Below, one piece after another: positions 25,800 to 37,180 of a stretch of DNA of 64,000 bases. The stretch lies in contig NZ_KB907341.1 in the NCBI RefSeq assembly GCF_000381985.1, positions 62,001-126,000 on the forward strand, given 5' to 3'. The position numbers and the translations under genes are program-made. Within the stretch, counting starts at the first letter, position 1; each line of letters begins with the position of its first letter. A model generated the notes under the pieces. That model ran no database searches and had not been told where the DNA came from. It saw only the letters and a list, made by a program, of their open reading frames with translations. Source of the stretch: Novispirillum itersonii subsp. itersonii ATCC 12639. GTDB lineage: Bacteria > Pseudomonadota > Alphaproteobacteria > Rhodospirillales > Rhodospirillaceae.

Positions 25800-26558
25800 T
25801 TAATAAATGTCGAACGGGAAATACTTGGCATTGATCTTGGCATAAGTGCCATTGGCACGGATCACCTTGATCGCCGCATTCAGCTTTTCACGCAGGGCAT
25901 CGTTCTTGCGCACGGCGATGCCGATCTTGTCGTCGTCATAAACGACCTTGCCCTTGTATTCAAAAGCCTTGCCAGCGTCGCTCTGCAGCCAGTCATAAGT
26001 GACGTAGACATCGTTCAGCACAACATCGGTCCGGCCGGCGGCCAGATCAAGGAAAGCTTCTTCCTGCGTGCCATACAGCTTGGTCTCAATGCCCGGCATG
26101 TTCTTTTCCATCCACTCGGCGGAGATGGTGGCACGCTGGGCCCCGACGGCCTTACCCTTCAGACCGTCGGCGGTCAGGGTGTAGTCCACGCCCTTCTTGG
26201 CGACGAACTGCAGCTTGTTGGAATAGTACGGGTCGGTGAAATCGACCGCCTTCTTACGCTCGTCGGTGATCGACATCGACGACACGATAGCATCGTACTT
26301 CTTCGCCAGCAGGCCGGGGATGATACCGTCCCAGTCCTGAGTAACGACCTGGCATTCCACCTTCATTTCGGCGCACAGGGCATTGGCGATATCAACGTCA
26401 AAGCCGATCGCCTTGCCTTCCTTGCTCATGGCGCTGAACGGAGGGAAAGCGCCCTCGGTGGCAATCTTGATCTTCTGGGCGGCCTGAGCGGCGGTGGCGC
26501 CGGTCATCAGGGCGGCAACGGCGGCAACCGCCAGCAGGGACTTTTTGAAAGTGGCCAC
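25800..26558 (-). CDS. Periplasmic lysine/arginine/ornithine-type binding protein
   Basis: Solute-binding component, 252 residues. The start is a GTG at 26558, preceded by ggagagg; the longer open frame upstream has no similarity. It has a signal peptide, MATFKKSLLAVAAVAALMT to about TAAQA. The mature protein shows IKIATEGAFPPFSAM, GFDVDIANALCAEMKVEC (the paired Cys that form a disulfide in LAO-binding proteins), WDGIIPGLLAKKYDAIVSSMSIT and RKKAVDFTDPYY. The ligand is probably a basic amino acid. Confidence 0.92.
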   Translation of the reverse strand: MATFKKSLLAVAAVAALMTGATAAQAAQKIKIATEGAFPPFSAMSKEGKAIGFDVDIANALCAEMKVECQVVTQDWDGIIPGLLAKKYDAIVSSMSITDERKKAVDFTDPYYSNKLQFVAKKGVDYTLTADGLKGKAVGAQRATISAEWMEKNMPGIETKLYGTQEEAFLDLAAGRTDVVLNDVYVTYDWLQSDAGKAFEYKGKVVYDDDKIGIAVRKNDALREKLNAAIKVIRANGTYAKINAKYFPFDIY

Positions 26559-26718
26559 GGAAACCTCTCCTTGTTTGATGGTCCGGCTCAATCGGCCGGT
26601 CTTGGCCGGTCTGGCGGCAGCGGCACTGCCTGCGGCACCCTCCGCCAGACCCGGATCACAGGGACCACCGGGGGAGGCAGGTGCCGGTACCGGCCCCCTG
26701 CCCCTTCCGGCAGGCCGG

Positions 26719-27519
26719 TCAGTGCAGGTGGCTGGACAGAAACTGTCGCAGGCGCGGCGAGTCAGGGTCAACCAGCACCTTACCGGGCGGCCCCTGTTCC
26801 TCAACCCGTCCCTGATGCAGGAACACCACCTTGTTCGAAACCTCGCGGGCGAACCCCATTTCATGCGTGACGATCAGCATGGTCCGGCCTTCCTCGGCCA
26901 GACCGCGCATCACCCCCAGCACCTCGGCCACCAGCTCGGGGTCAAGGGCGGAGGTCGGCTCGTCAAACAAAATCACCTGCGGGTCCATCGCCAACGCCCG
27001 GGCGATGGCCGCCCGCTGCTGCTGCCCGCCGGACAGATGTGACGGATAGGCATGACGCTTGCTGTCGATACCGACTTTAGCCAGCAGGGCCTCAGCCTTT
27101 TCGACCGCCTCTTTTTTGGACAGGCCACGCACCTGCACCGGCCCTTCAATGACGTTCTCAAGAATCGTCATGTGCGGCCACAGGTTGAAGTTCTGAAATA
27201 CGAAACCAAGACGCTGACGCAGCTTGACCAGCTGGCGGTCACTGGCCTGCAGGCTGCCGCGCTTCTGGCGCACCTCAATTTCTTCACCGCCGACGCGGAT
27301 CCGTCCGGCATCCGGGGTCTCAAGGAAGTTGATACAGCGCAGAAAGGTGCTTTTACCGGACCCTGACGACCCGATGATGGAGATGACATCACCGTCATAC
27401 GCGGTCAGAGAGATGCCTTTCAGCACTTCCAGACCATGAAACTTCTTATGAATATCCTCGACGTCCAGTGCCGGGGTTGCGGCCCCTGCTCCGGTGTCCC
27501 TGTTCGTATTTCTGGTCAC
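26719..27519 (-). CDS. Amino-acid ABC transporter ATP-binding protein (HisP/ArtP type)
   Basis: ATPase of the basic amino-acid transporter. It has Walker A GSSGSGKST, the Q-loop FVFQNFNLWPHMT, signature LSGGQQQR, Walker B VILFDEPTSALDPE and the H-loop VTHEMGFA, all intact. I chose the GTG at 27519 (MTRNTNRDTG), preceded by gaggt at good spacing, over an upstream ATG at 27576 whose extension is low-complexity; this gives about 266 residues. It is the first gene of the transporter operon. Confidence 0.92.
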   Translation of the reverse strand: MTRNTNRDTGAGAATPALDVEDIHKKFHGLEVLKGISLTAYDGDVISIIGSSGSGKSTFLRCINFLETPDAGRIRVGGEEIEVRQKRGSLQASDRQLVKLRQRLGFVFQNFNLWPHMTILENVIEGPVQVRGLSKKEAVEKAEALLAKVGIDSKRHAYPSHLSGGQQQRAAIARALAMDPQVILFDEPTSALDPELVAEVLGVMRGLAEEGRTMLIVTHEMGFAREVSNKVVFLHQGRVEEQGPPGKVLVDPDSPRLRQFLSSHLH

Positions 27520-28035
27520 CTGGACCTCATTGAAAACTGCGGCTGCAGACAGACGCCGACGAACAGCCAGTGCCATGGCCGGTCCGGATCAGGCGCCGTT
27601 GAACGGGCTCCGGTCAGTGCGCCCCGAGAAGACTGGGGGCATTCCGAAGGCATCAGTTTCAAGGGGCAGGTGAAGAGGTGTCAAGAAAGAAAGTTGCCCT
27701 GCAGGCAACGCTATTGCGTGGCATGGCCGAAGTCTCCCGGTAATCCACTGTTGATCAGCGGATGCGCATATAGATGTGAAGCCTGTTTTCTTGCGGCCCG
27801 TCTTGTTTTTCAGCCGCATTCTTTATGACAGAAAGCCTGCCAGACACTTCCGCCAAGCGTAACCGGACGATCTGCCCAAACAGCGTTTTTCATCCGGCAG
27901 ATCGCCGGACCTTTTCGGCAAAGTGTCATACCGCACAAGAAAATACTGCACAGACCCGGTCAAATCTGCTGAAGATGGCCAGACCGGAAGCCACAGGCCC
28001 GATCCCCGGCCCGACCCAGCAACACAGGACTCCCC
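27520..28035. other. Divergent intergenic region between transporter operon and threonine aldolase
   Basis: This 516-bp gap contains a small hairpin gttgcc/ggcaac at about 27694-27710 and, next to it on the minus strand, a TTGACA hexamer (27684-27679) that could be a -35 box for the transporter operon, although the matching -10 is poor. Open frames across it show no similarity. I see no RNA gene. Confidence 0.4.
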
Positions 28036-29070
28036 ATGCTCAACTTTGCCTCAGACAATGTCACCGGCTGCTGCCCGGAAGTGGCGCAGGCCCTGCTGGA
28101 TGCCAGCACCGGCACAGCACCGTCCTATGGCAATGACGAATGGACCGAGACCGCACAGGCCGAACTGCGGGAGCTGTTTGAAAAACCGGATCTGGTGGCT
28201 TTTCCGGTGCTGACCGGCACCGCCGCCAACTGCCTGGCACTGGCCACCCTGTGCCCGCCCTGGGGCACCATCCTGTGCCACACCGAGTCCCACGTAAACA
28301 GTGACGAAGCCACCGCCCCCGGCCTGCTGACCGGCGGGGCCAAGCTGGTGCCCGTGACCGGCACCGATGCCAAACTGACGGTTGAGGCGGTGCGGGAGGC
28401 CGCGGAAACAGCAGGGTCACGGGGCGTCCACCGTGCCCCGGCCAAGGCCCTGACCCTGACGCAGGCCACCGAACTGGGCACCCTGTATTATCCGGAAGAG
28501 ATCGAGGACCTGTGCAGCGTTGCCCGCGAACACGGCATGGCCGTGCATATGGACGGGGCCCGCTTTGCCAACGCGGTGATGGCGCTGGGGGTTTCCCCCG
28601 CTGACATGACATGGCGGCTGGGGGTCGATGCCCTGTCTTTCGGGGCAACCAAAAACGGGGCGTGGGCTGCGGAAGCGGTGATCTTCTTCAACCCGGACCA
28701 TGCGGAGGCTTTCCAGTATCACCGTAAACGGGCGGGCCACCTGCTGAGTAAAAGCCGGTTCCTTGGCATTCAGCTGTCGGCGTATCTGCAGGATGGCGTC
28801 TGGCTGCGCAATGCCGCCCATGCCAATGCCATGGCCACAATGCTGTCGGATGGGCTGACAGAAGTCCCGGGGGTAGAGCTGCTGCTGCCCACCGCCATCA
28901 ACGAAGTGTTTGTCCGCCTGCCGGATCCGGTGCGGGCTGCCCTGACCGCCGCCGGGGTGATCGTCGCCCCGTGGCCGGACCTCGGGCCGGGGGCGGTCCG
29001 TCTCGTCACCGCCTTCGACACCCGGGCGGACGACGTGGCGACGGTGATTGCCACCGCCGCCACCGCCTGA
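28036..29070 (+). CDS. ltaE: Low-specificity L-threonine aldolase
   Basis: PLP enzyme that cleaves threonine or allo-threonine to glycine and acetaldehyde. It is a fold-type I aminotransferase-like protein, 344 residues. MLNFASDNVTGCCPEV begins the protein; DEWTETAQAELRELF, LTGTAANCLAL and HMDGARFANAV (PLP-binding Asp) follow, and the PLP lysine is in SFGATKNGAW. The start follows caggactcccc. It is followed by a G+C-rich hairpin, with alaS on the same strand 290 bp on. Confidence 0.92.
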   Translation: MLNFASDNVTGCCPEVAQALLDASTGTAPSYGNDEWTETAQAELRELFEKPDLVAFPVLTGTAANCLALATLCPPWGTILCHTESHVNSDEATAPGLLTGGAKLVPVTGTDAKLTVEAVREAAETAGSRGVHRAPAKALTLTQATELGTLYYPEEIEDLCSVAREHGMAVHMDGARFANAVMALGVSPADMTWRLGVDALSFGATKNGAWAAEAVIFFNPDHAEAFQYHRKRAGHLLSKSRFLGIQLSAYLQDGVWLRNAAHANAMATMLSDGLTEVPGVELLLPTAINEVFVRLPDPVRAALTAAGVIVAPWPDLGPGAVRLVTAFDTRADDVATVIATAATA

Positions 29071-29360
29071 TGCGAACAAAAGCGCCCCCCGCCCCCCGTG
29101 CGTGCGTGGGGGGGGGCCTGCCCGGATCATCGAATTCCCGACGATTATTCTGACGGGCTGGGCTGGTCGCCGCGCCATAACAGCACACAGGGCGAAACCA
29201 TACCGGCAGAACACCCATAAAACAGACGGATCTCTGGACAGTACGCCTCTTCCCCCGTAAAACGGGATCTCGTTTATGCCAAGGAACAGCCCCGGCACAG
29301 GCCGCCGCGGGCTTTCGCGCCCGCAGTATTAAAGCGCCTGTAGTGTGAAAGTGTGCCGCC
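29071..29360. other. Leader region of alaS
   Basis: This gap between ltaE and alaS begins with a C-run/G-run hairpin (about 29086-29119, ccccccg against gggggggg) that may end the ltaE transcript, although it lacks a T-run. Immediately before alaS is gcgggctttcgcgcccgc, a small stem. I find no clear T-box or other known leader. Confidence 0.4.
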
Positions 29361-31985
29361 ATGAAGACGACCAACGATATTCGCACCACGTTTCTGGATT
29401 ACTTCGCCCGCAACGGTCACGAAGCTATTGAATCCAGTCCGCTGGTTCCGCGCAATGACCCGACGCTGATGTTCACCAACGCCGGGATGGTGCAGTTCAA
29501 GAACGTCTTCACCGGGCAGGAACACCGCCCCTACTCCCGCGCCACAACATCGCAGAAATGCGTGCGTGCCGGGGGCAAGCACAACGACCTGGATAACGTC
29601 GGCTACACCGCACGTCACCACACCTTCTTTGAAATGCTGGGGAACTTCTCCTTCGGTGACTATTTCAAGGATGACGCCATTGCCTTTGCCTGGAACCTGA
29701 TCACCAAGGAATTCGGCCTGCCGAAGGACAAGCTGCTGGTCACGGTCCATTCCAGTGACGAAGACGCCGCCGGGATCTGGAAAAAGGTGGCTGGCCTATC
29801 CGACGACCGCATCATCCGCATTCCGACCAGCGACAACTTCTGGATGATGGGGGAAACCGGCCCCTGTGGCCCGTGTTCGGAAATCTTCTTCGATCACGGC
29901 GACAAGGTGTGGGGCGGCCCGCCGGGCAGCGCCGAGCAGGACGGCGACCGCTTCATCGAAATCTGGAACCTCGTGTTCATGCAGTATGAACAGGTTGATG
30001 CCAACACCCGCATCAGCCTGCCCAAGCCGTCGATCGACACCGGCATGGGGCTGGAACGTCTGGCCGCCGTGCTGCAGGGCCAGCACGACAACTACGACAT
30101 CGACCTGATGCGCGGCCTGATCGAAGCCATCGCCGATGCCGCCAGCACCGATCCGAACGGCCCGCACAAGGTCAGCCACCGCGTGATCGCCGACCACCTG
30201 CGGTCAACCTGCTTCCTGATCGCTGACGGCGTGCTGCCGTCCAACGAAGGCCGTGGCTATGTGCTGCGCCGCATCATGCGCCGTGCCATGCGCCATGCGC
30301 ATATGATGGGCTGTCAGGACCCGCTGATGTACAAGCTGGTCCCGGCGCTGGTGCGCCGCATGGGGCAGGCCTTCCCGGAACTGGAGCGGGCGCAGGCCCT
30401 GATCACCGAAACCCTGAAGCTGGAAGAAACCCGCTTCAAGCAGATGCTGGAACGCGGCCTGCGCCTGCTCGACGGCGAAAAGTCGAAGCTGGTCAGCGGC
30501 GGCACCCTGCCGGGCGAAGTCGCCTTCACCCTGTATGACACCTATGGCTTCCCGCTGGACCTGACGCAGGATGCCCTGCGCGGCGAAGGCTATGCCGTCG
30601 ACACCGACGGCTTCAACAGCGCGATGGAAGAAGCCCGCGCCAAGGCCCGCAAATCGTGGGCCGGGTCGGGCGAAGCCGCCACCGAAAAGGTGTGGTTTGA
30701 GCTGCGCGAACAGGTCGGCGCCACCGAATTCCTCGGTTATTCCACCGAAACCGCTGAAGGTCAGGTGGTGGCGATGGTCGTTGATGGCCAGCCGGTGCAG
30801 TCTGCCGAAAAGGGCCAGACTGTCGCCCTAATCGTCAACCAGACCCCGTTCTATGGTGAATCCGGTGGCCAGACCGGTGACCGTGGCACCATCACCGTCT
30901 CTGACGGCAAAGGCCATGTCACCATCACCGACACCCAGAAGAAGCTGGGCGATCTGGTGGTGCACATCGGCACTGTCGCTGATGGCAGTGTCCATGTCGG
31001 GGCCGCCGCTTTCCTGAATGTCGATGGCGCCTACCGCGCTGCCGTGCGGGCCAATCACTCCGCCACTCACCTGCTGCATGCCGCCCTGCGCACTAAGCTG
31101 GGCGAGCATGTGACCCAGAAGGGCTCGCTGGTGGATGCCGAGCGTCTGCGCTTTGACATCTCCCACCCCAAGGCAATCACCGCTGAGGAACTGGCGGCGG
31201 TCGAAGTGGCTGTGAATGCCGAAATCCGCGCCAACGTTGAGGTCGCCACCAAGCTGATGGACCCGGAATCGGCGATTAAAGCCGGGGCGATGGCGCTGTT
31301 TGGCGAAAAGTACGGCGATGAAGTGCGCGTGGTCACCATGGGCGGCTTCTCGACCGAACTCTGCGGCGGGACTCACGTGCGCCGGACCGGTGATATCGGC
31401 CTGCTGAAGGTCGTTTCTGAAAGTGCGGTCGCCTCCGGCGTGCGCCGTATCGAAGCGGTGACCGGCGCCGGGGCGCTGGCCTGGGTTGCCGAGCGCGACA
31501 GCCATCTGCTGCGCGCAACCGATGCCCTGAAGGCCCAGCCGTCGGAGCTGGCCGACCGCATCACCGCCCTGATGGACGAAAAGCGCAGGCTGGAAAAAGA
31601 CCTGGAAGACGCACGCAAGAAGCTGGCTCTGGGCGGGGCAGGCGGCGGCTCGTCGGAAAAGACGGTCAATGGCATCACCTACGCCCCGCGCCTGCTGGAT
31701 GGAGTGCCTGCCCGCGACCTGAAGCCGATTGCCGATGAGCTGATCAAGCAGCTTGGCTCTGCCGTCATCGCGCTGGTGTCGGTGGTTGAAGGCAAGGCCA
31801 ATCTGGTGGTCGCCGTCACCGCTGACCTGAAGGACCGCTTCAGCGCGGTTGATCTGGTCCGCGCCGGGTCGGAAGCGGTCGGCGGCAAGGGCGGCGGTGG
31901 CCGTCCCGACATGGCACAGGCCGGTGGCCCGGATGGTGACAAGGCGCAGGCCGCGCTGGATGCTATTGAAGCCAAACTGGCCTGA
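29361..31985 (+). CDS. alaS: Alanyl-tRNA synthetase
   Basis: Charges tRNA-Ala. The class II catalytic core opens with [22 protein letters not shown] and contains [29 protein letters not shown] (motif 2) and [13 protein letters not shown] (motif 3). The editing domain has the metal-binding [11 protein letters not shown] and the [13 protein letters not shown] pair. The last 100 residues are the DHHA1/C-Ala region with a Gly-rich end ([16 protein letters not shown]). At 874 residues it is full length and complete. Confidence 0.97.
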   Translation: MKTTNDIRTTFLDYFARNGHEAIESSPLVPRNDPTLMFTNAGMVQFKNVFTGQEHRPYSRATTSQKCVRAGGKHNDLDNVGYTARHHTFFEMLGNFSFGDYFKDDAIAFAWNLITKEFGLPKDKLLVTVHSSDEDAAGIWKKVAGLSDDRIIRIPTSDNFWMMGETGPCGPCSEIFFDHGDKVWGGPPGSAEQDGDRFIEIWNLVFMQYEQVDANTRISLPKPSIDTGMGLERLAAVLQGQHDNYDIDLMRGLIEAIADAASTDPNGPHKVSHRVIADHLRSTCFLIADGVLPSNEGRGYVLRRIMRRAMRHAHMMGCQDPLMYKLVPALVRRMGQAFPELERAQALITETLKLEETRFKQMLERGLRLLDGEKSKLVSGGTLPGEVAFTLYDTYGFPLDLTQDALRGEGYAVDTDGFNSAMEEARAKARKSWAGSGEAATEKVWFELREQVGATEFLGYSTETAEGQVVAMVVDGQPVQSAEKGQTVALIVNQTPFYGESGGQTGDRGTITVSDGKGHVTITDTQKKLGDLVVHIGTVADGSVHVGAAAFLNVDGAYRAAVRANHSATHLLHAALRTKLGEHVTQKGSLVDAERLRFDISHPKAITAEELAAVEVAVNAEIRANVEVATKLMDPESAIKAGAMALFGEKYGDEVRVVTMGGFSTELCGGTHVRRTGDIGLLKVVSESAVASGVRRIEAVTGAGALAWVAERDSHLLRATDALKAQPSELADRITALMDEKRRLEKDLEDARKKLALGGAGGGSSEKTVNGITYAPRLLDGVPARDLKPIADELIKQLGSAVIALVSVVEGKANLVVAVTADLKDRFSAVDLVRAGSEAVGGKGGGGRPDMAQAGGPDGDKAQAALDAIEAKLA

Positions 31986-32045
31986 CGAAAACCCTGACGG
32001 CGGCGCATCCCGCAGGACGCCGCCCGAAGGTTTGCCTGCTCAGTC

Positions 32046-32080
32046 AAAACCCCCGCCGGATCCCTCTGGCGGGGGTTTTT
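32046..32080. terminator. Bidirectional terminator between alaS and glpK
   Basis: A perfect 12-bp stem aaaacccccgcc/ggcgggggtttt with a 10-base loop, followed by further T residues on the plus strand and A residues on the left. It lies between convergent alaS and glpK. Confidence 0.88.
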
Positions 32081-32112
32081 CTGTCTGAGAAGCCGGGGTG
32101 CGGTATCGGTGC

Positions 32113-33618
32113 TTATCCCCGGGTCAACGTCCGGCGGACGGCATCCTGCCACCCGGCATACTTACGGGTCCGCAGGCTCTCTTCCATCGTCGGGGTGAAG
32201 CGGCGGTCCAGAGCCCATGTGGCGGCAAATCCTTCCTGATCCGGATAAACCCCGGCCTGCATGCCAGCCAGCCACGCGGCCCCCAGCGCCGTGGTTTCCG
32301 GCACCCTCGGGCGGTCCACCGGGGCCCCGAGGATGTCGGCGAGAAACTGCATGGTCCAGTCTGAAGCCGTCATGCCACCGTCAACCCGCAGCACGGTCTC
32401 CCCGGCACTGGCAGCAGCAGCAGCCCAGTCGCCCTTCATCGCCTCCAGCAGGTCACGGGTCTGATACCCGACGCTTTCCAGTGCCGCCCGGGCCAGTTCT
32501 GCCGGGCCGGTGCCCCGGGTCAGACCATAGATCGCCCCCCGGGCATCGGCATCCCAATGCGGTGTACCAAGGCCGGTGAAGGCAGGGACCATGTAGACAC
32601 TCTGGGCCGGATCCGCCTGCTCGGCCAGCGGCTGGGTCTCTGCGGCCGACCGGATGATCTGCAGGCCATCCCGCAGCCACTGTACCACCGCCCCGGCGAC
32701 GAAGATCGACCCTTCCAGCGCATAGGCAGGCTTGCCTTTCAACTGATAGGCCACAGTGGTCAGCAGGCGGTTCTGCGACCGCACCGGGGTTTCCCCCACA
32801 TTCAGCAGGGCAAAGCAGCCGGTGCCATAGGTTGACTTCATCATCCCCGGCTTGAAGCAGGCCTGCCCGACGGTGGCCGCCTGCTGATCACCGGCATTGC
32901 CAAGAATGGGGATGCTGCGACCGCCGAACAGATCGGGACGGGTGACACCGAAGTCCGCCGCACTGTCTTTGACCTCCGGCAGCATCGATGCCGGAATGTT
33001 CAGCAGCTTCAGCAGATCTTCATCCCAACATCCACGGCGGATGTCATACAGCATGGTGCGGGACGCATTGGTGGCATCGGTGGCATGGACAGCGCCGCCG
33101 GTCATCCGCCAGATCAGCCAGCTATCCACCGTACCGAACATCAGCTTTCCGGCCTCGGCCTTTGCCCGTGCCCCCTCGACAGAGTCGAGGATCCAGGCAA
33201 TTTTGGTCCCGGAGAAATAGGGGTCCAGCAGAAGGCCGGTCTTCTCCGTCACCATCGGTTCATGCCCTTCCGCCTTCAGGCGGGAGCAGAAATCAGCGGT
33301 CCGGCGGTCCTGCCAGACGATGGCATTATAGATGGCCTTGCCGGTGTCGCGGTCCCACACCACGGTCGTTTCGCGCTGGTTGGTCACGCCGATGGCTGCG
33401 ATCTGATCCGGCAGAGCCCCTGCCCGTTCCAGCGCCGAACGGCAAACCGCTGCTGTCGAAGACCACAGATCTTCCGGATCGTGTTCCACCCAGCCCGAAT
33501 TGGGGAAATGCTGCGCAAACTCCTCCTGCCCGACAGCAACCACACGCAACGCCTGATCAAACAGAATGGCGCGGCTGGACGTGGTGCCCTGATCGATCGA
33601 GAGAACGTAAGTGGTCAT
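32113..33618 (-). CDS. glpK: Glycerol kinase
   Basis: Phosphorylates glycerol to sn-glycerol-3-phosphate, trapping the substrate imported by GlpSTPQV. The FGGY-family protein begins [17 protein letters not shown] (phosphate loop) and has [41 protein letters not shown] and the C-terminal [12 protein letters not shown] signature. At 501 residues it is full length. I chose the ATG at 33618, with ggggaaggaac upstream; the frame is open to 33738 but that part is unlike the family. It is the last gene of the glp cluster, 612 bp after glpV. Confidence 0.95.
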   Translation of the reverse strand: MTTYVLSIDQGTTSSRAILFDQALRVVAVGQEEFAQHFPNSGWVEHDPEDLWSSTAAVCRSALERAGALPDQIAAIGVTNQRETTVVWDRDTGKAIYNAIVWQDRRTADFCSRLKAEGHEPMVTEKTGLLLDPYFSGTKIAWILDSVEGARAKAEAGKLMFGTVDSWLIWRMTGGAVHATDATNASRTMLYDIRRGCWDEDLLKLLNIPASMLPEVKDSAADFGVTRPDLFGGRSIPILGNAGDQQAATVGQACFKPGMMKSTYGTGCFALLNVGETPVRSQNRLLTTVAYQLKGKPAYALEGSIFVAGAVVQWLRDGLQIIRSAAETQPLAEQADPAQSVYMVPAFTGLGTPHWDADARGAIYGLTRGTGPAELARAALESVGYQTRDLLEAMKGDWAAAAASAGETVLRVDGGMTASDWTMQFLADILGAPVDRPRVPETTALGAAWLAGMQAGVYPDQEGFAATWALDRRFTPTMEESLRTRKYAGWQDAVRRTLTRG

Positions 33619-33745
33619 TGCACAGGTTCCTTCCCCTTCAACGTCCGTTCCCGGACTGTCCGGCAGGAGCATAACGTACTCTCTGCCCGGTTCTGAATTC
33701 ATAAACACGCCACGGACGCCGGGCCCGCTGTATGTCAAAAAACTG

Positions 33746-33980
33746 CCGGATCACCGTTGCGATCCGCCAGGGTCCTGTAAAAAACCGCCGGATCACCGTT
33801 GCGATCCGCCAGGGTCCTGTAAAAAACCGCCGGATCACCGTTGCGATCCGCCAGAGTCCTGTAAAAAACCGCCGGATCGCCGTTGCGATCCGCCAGGGTC
33901 CTGTAAAAAACCGCCGGATCACCGTTGCGATCCGCCAGGGTCCTGTAAAAAACCGCCGGATCACCGTTGCGATCCGGCGG
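33746..33980. repeat. Six-copy 42-bp tandem repeat of hairpin units, glpV-glpK gap
   Basis: Copies begin at 33746, 33788, 33830, 33872, 33914 and 33956; the last is cut short at about 33980. They are nearly identical; visible changes are one base in the third copy (cagagtcc) and one in the fourth (ggatcgcc). Each unit carries cggatc-accgttgc-gatccg, a 6-bp stem with an 8-base loop, then a run of six A residues on the plus strand. The last copy extends the stem to gccggatc/gatccggc. Because 42 is a multiple of three, all frames tend to stay open, but I see no real gene. The array is in the untranslated part of any glpV-glpK message. Confidence 0.9.
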
Positions 33981-34043
33981 CAAGTCCGCTCAGTGACTGC
34001 GGGGGCGGGAAACGCCAGTCTCAGCCCCCATACCGCCGTCCAC

Positions 34044-34076
34044 GAAAAACCAAGGCCGGATCGGAACCCGGCCCTT
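34044..34076 (-). terminator. Probable terminator downstream of glpV
   Basis: On the minus strand ggccgg (34073-34068) pairs with ccggcc (34059-34054) and is followed by ttggtttttcg. It is the third of three stems after the glpV stop and the only one with a T-run. Confidence 0.55.
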
Positions 34077-34106
34077 GCTTCGCATCAGGAGGGGTGGGAT
34101 CAGCAA

Positions 34107-34223
34107 CACGGCACCGGAAATCCCCGGTGCCGTGCGCCTGTCCCGGTATCAGCCCGTCTTCCGCCCGCAAAACAGCCGGAGGGCGGGCCGGTTCTGCCCC
34201 TGCCGGGGCCATCCGGCAGGGGC
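34107..34223 (-). promoter_or_regulatory. Two perfect 11-bp hairpins after the glpV stop
   Basis: Stem 1 is gcccctgccgg/ccggcaggggc at 34196-34206 and 34213-34223, starting 8 bases after glpV. Stem 2 is cacggcaccgg/ccggtgccgtg at 34107-34117 and 34124-34134. Neither is followed by a T-run, so message stabilisation of the abundant binding protein is more likely than termination. Confidence 0.7.
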
Positions 34224-34230
34224 AAAAGCC

Positions 34231-35955
<1,725 letters not shown>

Positions 35956-36048
35956 GCAAGTCCTCCCATGACTTTCAATGTCTCAGTTCCTTGTTGGACT
36001 GATACGGGCGGGGAATTCGGGATCCCCGCTCCGTCCTTCAACCGGCGC

Positions 36049-36327
36049 TTACACCCAGCGGAACACCGCAGCGGCATACACGACGGAAACAATGCTGGCA
36101 GCCCACAGCGGATCACCGATCAACCCGAGCCAGCCAAGATGAATAAAGGCACTGCCCAGCAGCGACACGAACAGACGGTCGCCGGGGGTGGTTTCAAAGC
36201 GCAGAATGCCCATACGCGGTGCCTGCGGGGCGACGACCGCCCACACGGTCATACCGACAAGGGTGATACCGATGCAGCCGAAGAACGCGGCGGTCTGCCA
36301 GGTCCAGGCCATCCAGTCGAGAGCCAT
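36049..36327 (-). CDS. glpU: Small membrane protein of the glycerol transporter (DUF2160)
   Basis: A 92-residue integral membrane protein with three hydrophobic segments (WTWQTAAFFGCIGITLVGMTVW, FVSLLGSAFIHLGWLGLI and WAASIVSVVYAAAVF). It matches the small DUF2160-type protein encoded between glpQ and glpV in this transporter class. I start it at the ATG at 36327, which follows ggaggatatcaac; an open frame to 36414 overlaps glpQ and is not supported. Its role is unknown, but constant linkage suggests a transporter subunit or assembly factor. Confidence 0.8.
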   Translation of the reverse strand: MALDWMAWTWQTAAFFGCIGITLVGMTVWAVVAPQAPRMGILRFETTPGDRLFVSLLGSAFIHLGWLGLIGDPLWAASIVSVVYAAAVFRWV

Positions 36328-36349
36328 GTTGATATCCTCCTTAAGACCG

Positions 36350-37180
36350 TCAGACCCGGCCGAGGGCAAAGCCCTTGGCGATGTAATTGCGCACGAAGTA
36401 GATGACGAGCGCACCCGGAACGATCGTCAGGATCCCGGCAGCGGCCAGCACCCCCCAGTCAAGGCCGGAGGCAGAAACCGTGCGGGTCATCGCCGCCGAA
36501 ATCGGCTTGGCATCGACCGAGGTCAGGGTCCGGGCCAGCAGCAGCTCCACCCACGAGAACATGAAGCAGAAGAACGCCGCCACCCCGATGCCACTGGCAA
36601 TCAGCGGCGTGAAGATCTTGATGAAGAACTTCGGGAAGGAATAGCCGTCAATATAGGCGGTCTCGTCGATTTCCTTCGGCACGCCGGACATGAACCCTTC
36701 CAGAATCCACACCGCCAGCGGCACGTTAAACAGACAGTGGGCCAGCGCCACCGCAATGTGGGTATCAAACAGCCCGACCGAGCTGTAGAGCTGAAAGAAC
36801 GGCAGCGCGAACACGGCGGGCGGGGCCATCCGGTTGGTCAGCAGCCAGAAGAACAGATGGCTGTCACCAAGAAAGCGGTAGCGCGAGAACGCATAGGCGG
36901 CGGGCAGCGCAACGGCGATCGAGATCACCGTGTTGAGACCCACATAAATCATCGAGTTGATGTAGCCGGAATACCAGCTGGAATCGGTGAAGATCACCAT
37001 GTAGTTGGCAAACGTCAGATTGTGCGGCCACAGCGAGAAGGTCGAGAGGATTTCCTCATTCGTCTTCAGGCTCATATTCAGCAGCCAGTAAATCGGCACC
37101 AGCAGGAACAGCAGGTAAAGGGCCATGCCGACGGTGCGGGCGTTGATCCGGGACGAACCGGACTGAACGGCGGTGGACAT
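36350..37180 (-). CDS. glpQ: Glycerol ABC transporter permease GlpQ
   Basis: MalG-type inner-membrane permease, 276 residues with six hydrophobic helices. The EAA loop EIDETAYIDGYSFPKFFIKIFTPL contacts the ATPases. The ATG at 37180 overlaps the glpP stop (TGATG), so the two permeases are translationally coupled; the open frame to 37231 is only an overlap with glpP. Confidence 0.9.
   Translation of the reverse strand: MSTAVQSGSSRINARTVGMALYLLFLLVPIYWLLNMSLKTNEEILSTFSLWPHNLTFANYMVIFTDSSWYSGYINSMIYVGLNTVISIAVALPAAYAFSRYRFLGDSHLFFWLLTNRMAPPAVFALPFFQLYSSVGLFDTHIAVALAHCLFNVPLAVWILEGFMSGVPKEIDETAYIDGYSFPKFFIKIFTPLIASGIGVAAFFCFMFSWVELLLARTLTSVDAKPISAAMTRTVSASGLDWGVLAAAGILTIVPGALVIYFVRNYIAKGFALGRV

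Noticed and set aside
33746-33980. Possible CRISPR array
   Set aside because: The 42-bp units are directly contiguous and nearly identical throughout, with no unique spacers, and no cas genes are in the window.
33735-33983. Open frame of 82 codons encoding a repetitive peptide across the array
   Set aside because: A 42-bp period keeps several frames open on both strands by itself; there is no supported start signal, signal peptide or similarity.
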